This document shows, piece after piece, positions 34,054 through 44,229 of a DNA stretch of 64,000 bases. Origin of the DNA: Jejubacter sp036620675 (GTDB lineage Bacteria > Pseudomonadota > Gammaproteobacteria > Enterobacterales > Enterobacteriaceae); assembly GCA_036620675.1 (NCBI GenBank), contig JAZHEE010000006.1; one strand, 5' to 3'. Position 1 is the stretch's first letter. Each line of letters begins with the position of its first letter. A model generated the notes under the pieces. That model was not told the DNA's origin. It did no database searches and was given only the letters and a program-made list of their open reading frames with translations. A program made the translations under genes and the position numbers.

Positions 34054-35738
34054 TGGCGGCCTCCGGAGTATTATTGATCGCCGGCTTTCTGGTAGTGCTG
34101 TTCGCTCTGGCGCGACCATTAGGCCTGGTGCTGGCCCGGATAATCGACGGGAAACCCCTGCCGGTACTGGGAACGCTGGAACGCCCCATCTGGCGGTTGC
34201 TGGGCGATAGCGGACAGGAGATGGACTGGCGCCATTACCTGCTCGCACTGCTACTGTTTAACGGACTCGGTCTGGGATTATTGCTCGCCATTTTGCTCGG
34301 CCAGGGCGCCCTGCCGCTGAATCCGCAGCATCTCCCCGGCCTGTCCTGGGATCTGGCGCTGAATACCGCCGTCAGCTTTGTCACCAATACCAACTGGCAG
34401 GCCTATGCGGGGGAAACCAGCCTGAGCGCCTTTAGCCAGATGGCGGGCCTGGCGGTGCAGAACTTTCTGTCCGCCGCCACCGGCATTGCAGTAGCTTTTG
34501 CGCTTATCCGTGGCCTGACCCGACGCAACGCCAGCGCGCTCGGCAATGCCTGGCGCGACCTGGTGCGCGTCACGCTATGGGTGCTGTTGCCCATCGCGCT
34601 GATCGTCGCGCTGGTCTTTATTCAACAGGGGGTTCCGCAGAACTTTTCCGCGCCGCAGCCTATTACTACGCTGGAAGGTCTGAAGCAGTTGCTGCCGATG
34701 GGCCCCGTCGCCTCACAGGAAGCCATTAAGATGCTGGGCACCAACGGCGGCGGTTTCTTTAATGCCAACTCGTCCCATCCGTTTGAAAACCCGACGGCGC
34801 TGACCAACGCCATCCAGATGCTGGCCATTTTCCTGATACCGGCCGCGCTCTGCTTCGCCTTTGGCGAGCAGTGTAACGATCGCCGCCAGGGGCGCACCCT
34901 GCTGTGGGCGATGACGCTTATCTTCATCCTGTGCGCCGCCCTGGTGATGTGGAGCGAAGTACGGGGCAACCCGCATCTGCTCACGCTGGGCGCCGACAGT
35001 AGCCTGAATATGGAAGGGAAAGAGAGCCGCTTCGGCGTTCTGGCCAGCAGCCTGTTCGCAACCGTTACCACCGCCGCCTCCTGCGGCGCGGTCAATGCCA
35101 TGCACGACTCCTTTACCGCGCTGGGCGGCATGATCCCCATGTGGCTGATGCAGATTGGCGAAGTGGTATTCGGCGGCGTCGGTTCTGGCCTGTACGGCAT
35201 GTTGCTGTTCGTGCTGCTGGCGGTATTTATCGCCGGACTGATGATCGGCCGTACACCGGAATATCTGGGCAAAAAAATCGACGTTCCGGAGATGAAAATG
35301 ACCGCGCTGGCGATTCTGGTGACCCCGGCGCTGGTGCTGGTCGGCAGCGCTCTGGCCATGATGAGCGAGGCAGGCCGCAGCGCCATGATGAACCCCGGCC
35401 CTCACGGCTTTAGCGAAGTCCTCTACGCGCTGTCGTCGGCCTCAAACAACAATGGCAGCGCCTTCGCCGGTCTGAGCGCCAATAGCCCGTTCTGGAACCT
35501 GCTGCTGGCGTTCTGCATGCTGCTGGGCCGTTTTGCGGTTATCGCGCCGGTACTGGCGATTGCCGGCTCGCTGGCGCGCAAACCGGCACAGCCAGCATCA
35601 CCGGGAACGCTCCCCACTCACGGCCCCCTGTTTACCGGCCTGCTTATCGGTACGGTTCTGCTGGTGGGGGCGCTGACCTTTATTCCCGCCCTCGCCCTTG
35701 GGCCGGTAGCTGAACATCTTGCTCTACTGCACGACTGA
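34053..35738 (+). CDS. kdpA: KdpA, potassium-binding translocating subunit
   Basis: KdpA is a channel-like SKT-superfamily protein that selects K+ for the P-type pump. It has 561 residues and ten TM helices. Selectivity-filter loops are visible: VSFVTNTNWQAY, GTNGGGFFNANSSHPF, VTTAASCGAVNAM and SSASNNNGSAFAG. It is in the operon with kdpF (1-bp overlap) and kdpB (14 bp). Confidence 0.98.
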   Translation: MAASGVLLIAGFLVVLFALARPLGLVLARIIDGKPLPVLGTLERPIWRLLGDSGQEMDWRHYLLALLLFNGLGLGLLLAILLGQGALPLNPQHLPGLSWDLALNTAVSFVTNTNWQAYAGETSLSAFSQMAGLAVQNFLSAATGIAVAFALIRGLTRRNASALGNAWRDLVRVTLWVLLPIALIVALVFIQQGVPQNFSAPQPITTLEGLKQLLPMGPVASQEAIKMLGTNGGGFFNANSSHPFENPTALTNAIQMLAIFLIPAALCFAFGEQCNDRRQGRTLLWAMTLIFILCAALVMWSEVRGNPHLLTLGADSSLNMEGKESRFGVLASSLFATVTTAASCGAVNAMHDSFTALGGMIPMWLMQIGEVVFGGVGSGLYGMLLFVLLAVFIAGLMIGRTPEYLGKKIDVPEMKMTALAILVTPALVLVGSALAMMSEAGRSAMMNPGPHGFSEVLYALSSASNNNGSAFAGLSANSPFWNLLLAFCMLLGRFAVIAPVLAIAGSLARKPAQPASPGTLPTHGPLFTGLLIGTVLLVGALTFIPALALGPVAEHLALLHD

Positions 35739-35752
35739 CTGGAGAAACTGCG

Positions 35753-37795
35753 ATGAGTCGTAAACAACTGGCGCTGCTGGAACCGGCGCTGACCCGCCAG
35801 GCCATCAAAGAGGCCCTGGTAAAACTGAATCCGTCCCGGCAGTGGCGCAACCCGGTCATGTTTGTGGTCTGGGTGGGCAGCCTACTGACTACCCTGCTGG
35901 CGGTAGCAATGGCAACTGGTCGCCTGCCCGGCGACGCGCTGTTTACCGGCGCTATCAGCCTGTGGCTGTGGTTTACCGTTCTGTTCGCAAACTTTGCGGA
36001 AGCGCTGGCGGAAGGTCGCAGCAAGGCCCAGGCCAGCGCCCTGCGTGGGGTAAAGAAAACCGCCTTCGCCAAACGGCTCCAGGCCCCCCGGCGCGATGCC
36101 GCCATCGATCGGGTGCCTTCCGCCGATCTGCGTAAAGGTGACGTGGTTCTGGTGGAAGCAGGCGATATCATCCCCTGCGACGGCGAAGCGATCGCCGGCG
36201 GCGCCTCGGTGGACGAAAGCGCAATAACCGGCGAATCGGCGCCGGTTATCCGCGAGTCCGGCGGCGATTTCGCCTCAGTCACCGGTGGTACCCGCATACT
36301 GTCTGACTGGCTGGTGATTCAGTGTAGCGTGAACCCCGGCGAAACCTTTCTCGATCGGATGATAGCCATGGTGGAAGGCGCCCAGCGCCGTAAAACCCCC
36401 AACGAAATCGCGCTCACCATCCTGCTGGTAGCCCTGACTATTATCTTCCTGCTGGCGACCGCCACCCTGTGGCCATTCTCGCTCTATGGCGGCACCGCGG
36501 TCAGCGTTACTGTGTTGGTGGCGCTGCTGGTGTGCCTGATCCCCACCACGATAGGCGGTCTGCTGTCGGCCATTGGGGTGGCAGGTATGAGCCGGATGCT
36601 GGGCGCCAACGTCATTGCCACCAGCGGCCGCGCGGTTGAGGCCGCCGGGGATGTCGATGTTCTGCTGCTGGATAAAACCGGCACCATCACCCTGGGCAAT
36701 CGCCAGGCCAGCGAGTTTCTGCCCGCGCCGGGCGTGGAAGAACGGGTCCTGGCGGATGCCGCCCAGTTAGCCTCGCTGGCGGACGAAACGCCGGAAGGTC
36801 GCAGCATCGTGGTGCTGGCTAAACAGCGCTTCAACCTGCGCGAGCGCGACCTGCAAAGCCTGCAGGCCACCTTTGTGCCCTTTACCGCCAGTACCCGCAT
36901 GAGCGGCATCAACCTGCACGATCGACTGATCCGTAAAGGATCGGTGGACGCCATTCGCCGCCATATCGAAGCCAACGGCGGCCAGTTCCCTGCTGCGGTG
37001 GACAGCCTGGTAGAACAGGTAGCGCGTCTGGGCAGCACGCCGCTGCTGGTCGCCGAAGGCAACCAGGTGCTGGGTGTGATCGCTCTGAAAGATATCGTCA
37101 AGGGCGGGATTAAAGAGCGCTTCGCCCGGCTGCGGCAGATGGGCATCAAAACCGTGATGATCACCGGCGATAACAGCCTGACCGCCGCCGCGATCGCCGC
37201 CGAGGCTGGCGTCGATGACTTCCTGGCCGAAGCCACGCCGGAAGCGAAACTGGCGCTGATTCGCCAGTATCAGGCCGAGGGCCGACTGGTGGCCATGACC
37301 GGCGATGGCACAAACGACGCCCCCGCGCTGGCCCAGGCCGATGTGGCCGTGGCGATGAATTCCGGTACCCAGGCGGCCAAAGAGGCCGGCAATATGGTGG
37401 ATCTCGACTCCAACCCCACCAAACTTATTGAAGTGGTGCACATCGGTAAACAGATGCTGATGACCCGGGGCTCCCTGACCACCTTCAGTATCGCCAACGA
37501 TGTCGCGAAATATTTCGCCATTATCCCGGCGGCCTTTACCGTCACTTACCCCCAGTTGAATGCCCTGAACGTCATGCAACTGCACTCCCCCGCTTCGGCT
37601 ATCCTGAGCGCGGTTATCTTCAATGCCTTGATCATCATCTTCCTGATCCCGTTGGCGCTGAAGGGCGTGAGTTACCGACCGCTGAGCGCCGCGGCCATGC
37701 TGCGCCGCAATCTGTGGCTCTACGGGCTGGGCGGGCTGATCGCCCCCTTTATCGGCATCAAGCTTATCGACCTGTTGCTAACGCCGCTGTTTTAA
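35753..37795 (+). CDS. kdpB: KdpB, P-type ATPase subunit of the K+ pump
   Basis: KdpB hydrolyses ATP to energise KdpA. It has 680 residues. The phosphorylated Asp307 is in LLLDKTGTITLGN. The A-domain motif is DESAITGESAPV, and the hinge motif is MTGDGTNDAPALAQADVAVAM. The regulatory Ser of the TGES loop region (ITGES) is retained. Seven TM helices. It is 12 bp before kdpC. Confidence 0.98.
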   Translation: MSRKQLALLEPALTRQAIKEALVKLNPSRQWRNPVMFVVWVGSLLTTLLAVAMATGRLPGDALFTGAISLWLWFTVLFANFAEALAEGRSKAQASALRGVKKTAFAKRLQAPRRDAAIDRVPSADLRKGDVVLVEAGDIIPCDGEAIAGGASVDESAITGESAPVIRESGGDFASVTGGTRILSDWLVIQCSVNPGETFLDRMIAMVEGAQRRKTPNEIALTILLVALTIIFLLATATLWPFSLYGGTAVSVTVLVALLVCLIPTTIGGLLSAIGVAGMSRMLGANVIATSGRAVEAAGDVDVLLLDKTGTITLGNRQASEFLPAPGVEERVLADAAQLASLADETPEGRSIVVLAKQRFNLRERDLQSLQATFVPFTASTRMSGINLHDRLIRKGSVDAIRRHIEANGGQFPAAVDSLVEQVARLGSTPLLVAEGNQVLGVIALKDIVKGGIKERFARLRQMGIKTVMITGDNSLTAAAIAAEAGVDDFLAEATPEAKLALIRQYQAEGRLVAMTGDGTNDAPALAQADVAVAMNSGTQAAKEAGNMVDLDSNPTKLIEVVHIGKQMLMTRGSLTTFSIANDVAKYFAIIPAAFTVTYPQLNALNVMQLHSPASAILSAVIFNALIIIFLIPLALKGVSYRPLSAAAMLRRNLWLYGLGGLIAPFIGIKLIDLLLTPLF

Positions 37796-37807
37796 GAGGA
37801 TCTCCCT

Positions 37808-38374
37808 ATGGCTATTCTACGCCCCGCTATACTGTCACTGCTGTTACTGGCGGCCATAACCGGCGGACTGTACCCGCTGGCGACTACGCTACTCGGCCAG
37901 TGGTGGTTTCCCGACCAGGCCCGAGGTTCGCTCATCACCCGGGATGGCGAAGTGCGCGGCTCGGCCCTAATCGGCCAGCCGTTTCATCAGGCCCGCTACT
38001 TTCAGGGGCGCCCCTCCGCCGCCGCTGGCGATCCCATGGCATCGGGGGGCAGCAACCTGGCGCCGGGAACCCCTGAACTCGATAAGCAATTCGCTACGCG
38101 CATTGCAGCGCTGCGCGCCGCCAATCCACAAGCCAGCCGCCAGGTGCCGGTGGAGCTGGTCACCGCATCCGCCAGCGGCCTGGACGGGCAGCTAAGCCCC
38201 GCCGCCGTCGCCTGGCAGATTCCGCGCGTCGCCAGGGAGCGCGGCCTGACGGAGGCGCAACTCGCCCGTCTGGTGGCGGCGAACACCGAAACGCCGCTTC
38301 CCGGCTTCCCCGGCCTGCCGGTCGTCAATATACTGAAACTCAATCTGGCGCTGGACGCACTCAGGAGTAAATAA
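37808..38374 (+). CDS. kdpC: KdpC, periplasmic-side chaperone-like subunit
   Basis: 188 residues: one N-terminal TM helix (about 8-28) and a periplasmic domain with QARYFQGRPSAA and GSNLAPGTPEL. It is needed for ATP affinity and stability of KdpFABC. The stop overlaps the kdpD start by one base (TAATG). Confidence 0.97.
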   Translation: MAILRPAILSLLLLAAITGGLYPLATTLLGQWWFPDQARGSLITRDGEVRGSALIGQPFHQARYFQGRPSAAAGDPMASGGSNLAPGTPELDKQFATRIAALRAANPQASRQVPVELVTASASGLDGQLSPAAVAWQIPRVARERGLTEAQLARLVAANTETPLPGFPGLPVVNILKLNLALDALRSK

Positions 38375-41067
38375 TGACAGAGGAACCCGGGCGCCCCGAC
38401 CCCGACAGGCTGCTGCAGCAGGCCCGGCCCGGGCGTCGCGGCCGACTGAAAATCTTCTTTGGCGCCTGCGCCGGGGTGGGTAAGACCTGGGCCATGCTCC
38501 AGGCGGCCCGCCGCCTGCGCGACGAAGGGCTGGATATCCTGGTAGGGGTGGTGGAAACCCACGGCCGTAAGGAGACCGCCGCGCTGCTGGAAGGGCTTGC
38601 GGTTTTGCCTCCCAGGCGCATTCATCATCGCGATCGCACCCTGTGGGAGTTCGATCTCGACGCCGCGCTGGCCCGCGCCCCGGCGCTGATTTTGATGGAT
38701 GAACTGGCCCACAGCAACGCCCCCGGCTCGCGACATCCCCGGCGCTGGCAGGATGTAGAAGAGCTGCTTGAAGCCGGAATCGACGTCTTTACCACCATCA
38801 ACGTCCAGCATCTGGAAAGCCTGAATGACGTGGTCAGCGGCGTTACCAGCATTCGGGTACGTGAGACGGTGCCGGACCCTATTTTCGATAACGCCGATGA
38901 AGTGGTGCTGGTGGATCTGCCGCCGGACGATCTACGCCAGCGCCTGCGGGAAGGCAAAGTCTATATCGCCGATCAGGCCGAACGCGCCATTGAAAACTTC
39001 TTCCGCAAGGGAAACCTGATCGCCCTGCGCGAACTGGCGCTGCGCCGCACCGCCGACCGGGTGGATGAACAGATGCGCGCCTGGCGCGACCGCCAGGGCC
39101 AGGAAAAGGTATGGCACACCCGCGACGCCATTCTGCTGTGTATCGGCAGCGGCGACGGCAACGAAAAGCTGGTGCGCACCGCCGCGCGCCTGGCGGCGAA
39201 ACTCGGCAGCGCCTGGCACGCGGTCTATGTTGAAACGCCCCGCCTGCACCGCCTGCCGGAACACCAGCGGCGCGCCATTCTGCGGGCGCTGCGTCTGGCT
39301 CAGGAACTGGGAGCGGAAACCGCCACCCTTTCCGATCCGCAAGAGGAAAAAGCGGTGGCGCGCTACGCCCGTCAGCATAATCTGGGTAAGATCCTGATTG
39401 GCCGCCGCAACGCCCACCGCCGCCCGACCTGGCTACGGGGCAGCTTTGCCGATCGTCTGGCGAGCCGCGCGCCGGATCTCGATCTGGTGGTGGTGGCGCT
39501 GGAGGAGTCCCCCCGCGCGGCGCTTCCCCGCTCACCGGATCCGCGCGGCTTTGCGGAAAAGTGGCGGGCGCAGCTCCGGGGCTGTCTGGTGGCCGTCGCC
39601 CTGTGCGCCATTATCACCCTGGTGGCCAGCCGCTGGCTGGCCGGTTTCGACGCCGCGAACCTGGTGATGCTCTATCTGCTGGGTGTGGTGGTGGTGGCCC
39701 TGTTTTACGGACGCTGGCCTTCAGTGCTGGCTACCTTCATTAACGTTCTGAGTTTCGATCTCTTTTTTATCGCCCCCCAGGGGACGCTGGCGGTTTCCGA
39801 TGTTCAGTATCTGTTAACCTTCGCGGTGATGCTAAGCGTGGGCCTAGTCATCGGCAACCTGACCGCCGGCGTCCGCTATCAGGCGCGGGTAGCCCGCTAT
39901 CGCGAACAGCGCACCCGCCACCTTTATGAAATCTCCAAAGCGCTGGCGATGACCCGCACCCAGGGAGAGATAGCCGCCACCAGCGCCCATTTTCTTGGCA
40001 GCAGTTTCGCCGCGCGCTGCCAGCTCCTCACCCCGGACGATCTGGGCCGACTCCAGGCGCGGCAAGACGGCGACGGCATTACCCACTGGGACGAAGCCAT
40101 CGCCCGCTGGAGCTTTGAAAAGGGGCAACCAGCCGGCGCCGGTACCGACACGCTTCCCGGCGTCCCGTACCAGATTCTGCCGCTGCGGGCGGCAGGCATC
40201 AGCCTGGGCGTTTTGATCGTCGAGCCCGCCAGCCCGCGCCAGTTGATGATTCCGGAACAGCAGCGGCTGCTGGAAACCTTTACGCTACTGGTGACCAACG
40301 CCCTGGAACGCCTGGCGCTGAGCGCCAGAGAGGCCCAGGCGCGGCTGGCTTCCGAACGCGAACAGGTGCGGAATTCACTGCTGGCCGCGCTTTCCCACGA
40401 TCTGCGCACGCCGCTGACGGTGCTGTTCGGCCAGGCGGAAATTCTGACGCTGGATCTGGCGGCCGAAGGATCAAAGCACGCCCCCCAGGCCAGCGAAATT
40501 CGCCAGCAGGTGTTGAGCACCACCCGACTGGTCAATAATCTGCTGGATATGGCGCGCATTCAGTCTGGCGGTTTTAATCTGAAGCGTGAATGGTTGACCC
40601 TGGAAGAGGTGGTGGGTAGCGCATTGCAGATGTCGCAACTGGCTATTGGCTGCCGACATATCGATGTCGAACTGGCAGACCCTCTCAGTTTGATCCACGT
40701 GGATGGCCCGCTATTCGAGCGGGTGCTGATCAATCTGCTGGAAAATGCGACCAAATACGCAGGCTCTGATGCGAGAATCGGTATTCACGCCACCCGTCAT
40801 CCGGATTTCCTGGCACTGGAGATCCGGGACAACGGGCCCGGGATTCCCCACGGGCAGGAACAGGCGATTTTTGATAAATTTGCCAGAGGAACCAAAGAGT
40901 CGGCCATTCCTGGCGTGGGGCTGGGCCTGGCTATCTGCCAGGCGATTGTCAGCGTCCATGACGGTACCATTTATGCGGAAAACCGCCCGCAGGGGGGGGC
41001 CAGCTTTCATATACGACTACCGCAGCCCCCCGCGCCGACGCTGGATGAAATGAGTGAGGCACTGTGA
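38374..41067 (+). CDS. kdpD: KdpD, turgor/K+ sensor histidine kinase
   Basis: 897 residues: an N-terminal KdpD domain with Walker A GACAGVGKT (30-38), a USP-like domain (about 250-370), four TM helices (about 400-500), a GAF-like region, then HisKA with phospho-acceptor His675 (ALSHDLRTPLT) and an ATPase domain (ENATKYAG, RDNGPGIP, GVGLGLAICQAIV). It phosphorylates KdpE under K+ limitation. It overlaps both neighbours. Confidence 0.98.
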   Translation: MTEEPGRPDPDRLLQQARPGRRGRLKIFFGACAGVGKTWAMLQAARRLRDEGLDILVGVVETHGRKETAALLEGLAVLPPRRIHHRDRTLWEFDLDAALARAPALILMDELAHSNAPGSRHPRRWQDVEELLEAGIDVFTTINVQHLESLNDVVSGVTSIRVRETVPDPIFDNADEVVLVDLPPDDLRQRLREGKVYIADQAERAIENFFRKGNLIALRELALRRTADRVDEQMRAWRDRQGQEKVWHTRDAILLCIGSGDGNEKLVRTAARLAAKLGSAWHAVYVETPRLHRLPEHQRRAILRALRLAQELGAETATLSDPQEEKAVARYARQHNLGKILIGRRNAHRRPTWLRGSFADRLASRAPDLDLVVVALEESPRAALPRSPDPRGFAEKWRAQLRGCLVAVALCAIITLVASRWLAGFDAANLVMLYLLGVVVVALFYGRWPSVLATFINVLSFDLFFIAPQGTLAVSDVQYLLTFAVMLSVGLVIGNLTAGVRYQARVARYREQRTRHLYEISKALAMTRTQGEIAATSAHFLGSSFAARCQLLTPDDLGRLQARQDGDGITHWDEAIARWSFEKGQPAGAGTDTLPGVPYQILPLRAAGISLGVLIVEPASPRQLMIPEQQRLLETFTLLVTNALERLALSAREAQARLASEREQVRNSLLAALSHDLRTPLTVLFGQAEILTLDLAAEGSKHAPQASEIRQQVLSTTRLVNNLLDMARIQSGGFNLKREWLTLEEVVGSALQMSQLAIGCRHIDVELADPLSLIHVDGPLFERVLINLLENATKYAGSDARIGIHATRHPDFLALEIRDNGPGIPHGQEQAIFDKFARGTKESAIPGVGLGLAICQAIVSVHDGTIYAENRPQGGASFHIRLPQPPAPTLDEMSEAL

Positions 41068-41738
41068 TTAATCTGCTGATTGTCGAAGATGAAAAAGCCA
41101 TTCGCCGCTTTCTGCGTAGCGCGCTGGAAGACCAAGGGATTCGGGTTTATGAAGCGGAAACGCTACAGCGCGGTCTGATTGAGGCCGCCACCCGCAAGCC
41201 GGAGCTGGTGATTCTGGATCTCGGCCTGCCGGACGGCGACGGCGTCGATTTTATTCGTGAAGTTCGCCAGTGGAGCGCCATGCCCATTATCGTTTTGTCG
41301 GCGCGCAGTGACGAACAGGACAAGATCTCGGCGCTGGACGCCGGCGCCGACGACTATCTGTGTAAGCCCTTCGGCATAGGCGAGCTTCAGGCGCGCCTGC
41401 GGGTGGCGCTGCGCCGCTGCGGCGGCGAACAGTCCACTCCGGTCTGGCAGTTCGCCGATGTTCGCGTCGATCTCGCCGCCCGGCGCATCACCCGCTATGA
41501 TGCGGAGATTCATCTGACCCCCATCGAATTCCGGCTGCTGGCGACGCTGCTGAACAACGAAGGCAAGGTGCTGACCCAGCGCCAGCTGCTTAATCAGGTC
41601 TGGGGCCCCAACGCCGTCGAGCACAGCCACTATCTGCGTATTTATATGGGGCACCTGCGCCAGAAACTGGAACAGGATCCGGCGCGCCCGCGCCACCTGC
41701 TGACCGAAACCGGTATCGGCTACCGGTTTATTCCCTGA
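41064..41738 (+). CDS. kdpE: KdpE, OmpR-family response regulator
   Basis: 224 residues. The receiver domain has the acidic pair at Glu8-Asp9, phospho-acceptor Asp52 (VILDLGLPDG) and Lys101-type KPFGIGEL. The winged-helix DNA-binding domain ends in THE TGIGYRF motif common to the family. It starts at GTG overlapping the kdpD stop (GTGA), so it is translationally coupled. It activates kdpFABC through the T-rich site near 33870. Confidence 0.98.
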   Translation: MINLLIVEDEKAIRRFLRSALEDQGIRVYEAETLQRGLIEAATRKPELVILDLGLPDGDGVDFIREVRQWSAMPIIVLSARSDEQDKISALDAGADDYLCKPFGIGELQARLRVALRRCGGEQSTPVWQFADVRVDLAARRITRYDAEIHLTPIEFRLLATLLNNEGKVLTQRQLLNQVWGPNAVEHSHYLRIYMGHLRQKLEQDPARPRHLLTETGIGYRFIP

Positions 41739-41772
41739 CGCCGTTCAGGCAGCTATTAACCCAGCGACAGAC

Positions 41773-41804
41773 AAAAAAAATCCACCTGCCGGGCAGATGG
41801 ATTT
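41773..41804 (-). terminator. pgm terminator
   Basis: On the minus strand the hairpin AATCCATCTGCCCGGCAGGTGGATT (stem with one mismatch pair) is followed by eight T's. It lies 27 bp after the pgm stop and may also serve kdpE. Confidence 0.85.
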
Positions 41805-41830
41805 CGTGTTGCAAAGACAGGGCCGTGCGA

Positions 41831-43474
41831 TTACTTCGCCTCTTTCAGCACCTGGCTGACAATCTCGACGGCTTCTTTTTCGATCTGCTGACGATGCTCC
41901 GCCCCAAGGAAGCTTTCGCAGTAAATCTTGTAGGCGTCTTCGGTGCCGGACGGACGGGCGGCGAACCAGCCGTTATCGGTCATGACCTTCAGGCCGCCGA
42001 TAGAAGCGCCATTGCCCGGCGCCGCCGTCAGACGCGCGGTGATGGGATCGCCCGCCAGGGTACTGGCGCTGACCATTTCGGGCGACAGTTTCGACAGCGC
42101 CGCTTTCTGTGCCGAGGTGGCCGAAGCCTGAATACGGTTATAGCTCGGCGCACCGAAACGGGCCGCCAGCTCATCATAGTGCTGCTGCGGGTTTTTACCG
42201 GTGACGGCAGTAATTTCCGCCGCCAGCAGACACATGATGATGCCGTCTTTATCGGTGGACCACGGCGTGCCGTCAAAACGCAGGAACGATGCCCCGGCGC
42301 TCTCTTCGCCGCCAAAGCCGAAGCTGCCGTCGTGCAGACCGTCCACAAACCACTTAAAGCCAACCGGCACTTCCACCAGCTTACGGCCCAGCTCGTTGAC
42401 AACCCGATCGATCATCGCCGAGGAGACCAGCGTTTTTCCTACCGCGACCTCTTTCCCCCACTGCGGGCGGTGGCGGAACAGGTAATCGATAGCCACAGCC
42501 AGATAATGGTTGGGATTCATCAGCCCCGCCGGCGTCACAATACCGTGACGGTCATAGTCGGGATCGTTGGCGAAGGCCAGATCGAATTTATCACGCAGGG
42601 CCAGCAGGCCCGCCATAGCGCACTCCGAGGAACAGTCCATACGGATAACGCCATCTTTATCAAGGTGCATAAAGCGGAACGTCTGATCCACCTGATCGTT
42701 AACGATAGTGAGATCCAACTGATAGTGTTCAGCGATGCGCTTCCAGTATTCGATACCGGAGCCGCCCAGCGGATCGACCCCCAGTTTCAGACCCGCTTTG
42801 CGAATGGCATCCATATCCACGATGGTCGCCAGGCCTTCGATAAATGGCTGAACCAGATCCTGCTCGCGTACCTGGCCGCTGGCCCAGGCCGCGTCCAGGG
42901 ACTGGCGCTTCACAGATTTCAGCCCTTCGGCCAGAAGCTGATTGGCGCGATCCTCAATCACCTTAGTGACGTTGGTATCCGCCGGGCCGCCGTTAGGCGG
43001 GTTGTATTTGATGCCGCCATCTTCCGGCGGATTATGGGACGGCGTAATAACAATACCGTCCGCCTGGGCGCCCGCTTTCCTGTTATGTTCAAGAATAGCG
43101 TTGGATACCGCCGGCGTCGGCGTAAAGCCGTTATCCTGTGCAGCGACGACCTCAACGCCATTGGCGCTCAGCACTTCCAGAACCGAAATAAACGCCGGTT
43201 CGGAAAGCGCATGGGTATCTTTGCCCACATAACAGGGGCCGGTGATGCCGTTAGCGGCGCGATTTTCCGCTATCGCCTGGGCAATGGCCAGAATGTGCGG
43301 CTCGTTGAAACTGTGACGGGCGGCGCTGCCGCGGTGGCCGGAGGTGCCAAATTTAACCGCATGTTCAGGATTGCCCGTTTCCGGCTTCAGCACATAGTAC
43401 TGCGCCGTCAACTGCGCGACATTAATCAGATCGCTCTGCTGTGCAGGTTGTCCTGCGCGTTCATGGTTAGCCAT
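41831..43474 (-). CDS. pgm: Phosphoglucomutase (alpha-D-glucose)
   Basis: Pgm interconverts glucose 1- and 6-phosphate for glycogen, LPS and trehalose synthesis. It has 547 residues. The phospho-serine Ser146 is in TPSHNPPEDGG, the metal loop is DPDYDRHG, the sugar-binding loop is GEESAGAS and the phosphate loop is RPSGTED. It lies 25 bp after seqA and is co-transcribed with it, as in E. coli. Confidence 0.98.
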   Translation of the reverse strand: MANHERAGQPAQQSDLINVAQLTAQYYVLKPETGNPEHAVKFGTSGHRGSAARHSFNEPHILAIAQAIAENRAANGITGPCYVGKDTHALSEPAFISVLEVLSANGVEVVAAQDNGFTPTPAVSNAILEHNRKAGAQADGIVITPSHNPPEDGGIKYNPPNGGPADTNVTKVIEDRANQLLAEGLKSVKRQSLDAAWASGQVREQDLVQPFIEGLATIVDMDAIRKAGLKLGVDPLGGSGIEYWKRIAEHYQLDLTIVNDQVDQTFRFMHLDKDGVIRMDCSSECAMAGLLALRDKFDLAFANDPDYDRHGIVTPAGLMNPNHYLAVAIDYLFRHRPQWGKEVAVGKTLVSSAMIDRVVNELGRKLVEVPVGFKWFVDGLHDGSFGFGGEESAGASFLRFDGTPWSTDKDGIIMCLLAAEITAVTGKNPQQHYDELAARFGAPSYNRIQASATSAQKAALSKLSPEMVSASTLAGDPITARLTAAPGNGASIGGLKVMTDNGWFAARPSGTEDAYKIYCESFLGAEHRQQIEKEAVEIVSQVLKEAK

Positions 43475-43499
43475 TGTCCTGATCCTTCTGACATCAGAG

Positions 43500-44048
43500 T
43501 TAGATGGTGCCGCAAACTTTCTCGGTAAGAGTTGCAGGGAACTGCATACTCTGCATGATGTGTTCGATCATGCTGCATTTGCGGCCTGTATTGGTATTGG
43601 TAATCACCCAGTACGGCGTGCCGGGAACCGCTTTCGGTTTGGTCTGGTTACCGCTCTTAAGCAGGGTGCGCTCATCGGTCGCGAAGTAAACGCGGGTGCG
43701 GCCGTGCAGGGATTCCGTCGCTTCAACAAAAGCCGCGGCATCCAGAGAGTAGAGCGTGGAGAGCACCAGCATAAAACGATTAACGGCCTTCTTCTGCTCG
43801 GCGTATTCATCAGAGAGCAGCAGTTCACGCACCGCACGCACTCGTTCGCGGGCGCCTTTCACCATCGGTTTCGGCTCCGAACTAACGTGGGCCACAGGCG
43901 CCTGGGGTTTTGCTGAAGAGCTCTGTGCAGGCAGGGCGGCGGAAACTTTCAACATGCGCCGCAAAATGTCGGACGCGCTTTCGCCAATGTGCAGGGTGTG
44001 GCTGGCAATATAGCGATACAGCTCGTCATCAACTTCAATCGTTTTCAT
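43500..44048 (-). CDS. seqA: SeqA, negative modulator of replication initiation
   Basis: SeqA binds hemimethylated GATC and sequesters oriC. It has 182 residues. The N-terminal oligomerisation domain (MKTIEVDDELYRYIASHTLH...) precedes a linker rich in Ala/Ser/Pro and the C-terminal DNA-binding domain (GRTRVYFATDERTLLKSG, YWVITNTNTGRK). The start at MKTIEVDD was preferred over an ATG five codons upstream because of the conserved N terminus. Confidence 0.97.
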   Translation of the reverse strand: MKTIEVDDELYRYIASHTLHIGESASDILRRMLKVSAALPAQSSSAKPQAPVAHVSSEPKPMVKGARERVRAVRELLLSDEYAEQKKAVNRFMLVLSTLYSLDAAAFVEATESLHGRTRVYFATDERTLLKSGNQTKPKAVPGTPYWVITNTNTGRKCSMIEHIMQSMQFPATLTEKVCGTI

Positions 44049-44229
44049 CTTAATCCAGTGCAATATCTTTCTGAATACAAGTCGTTGGGATTATAGAGAC
44101 AAATCTCAACAGCGGATAGCGTCAAGCCAGGATAGCGGCAAAAGTCGGAATTAACCGGAAATTGCCGCCGCACGGCAGAATGCCTTCCATGATACCCTAA
44201 CCAGACGAACTCAAAAAAAGAACTTTGCT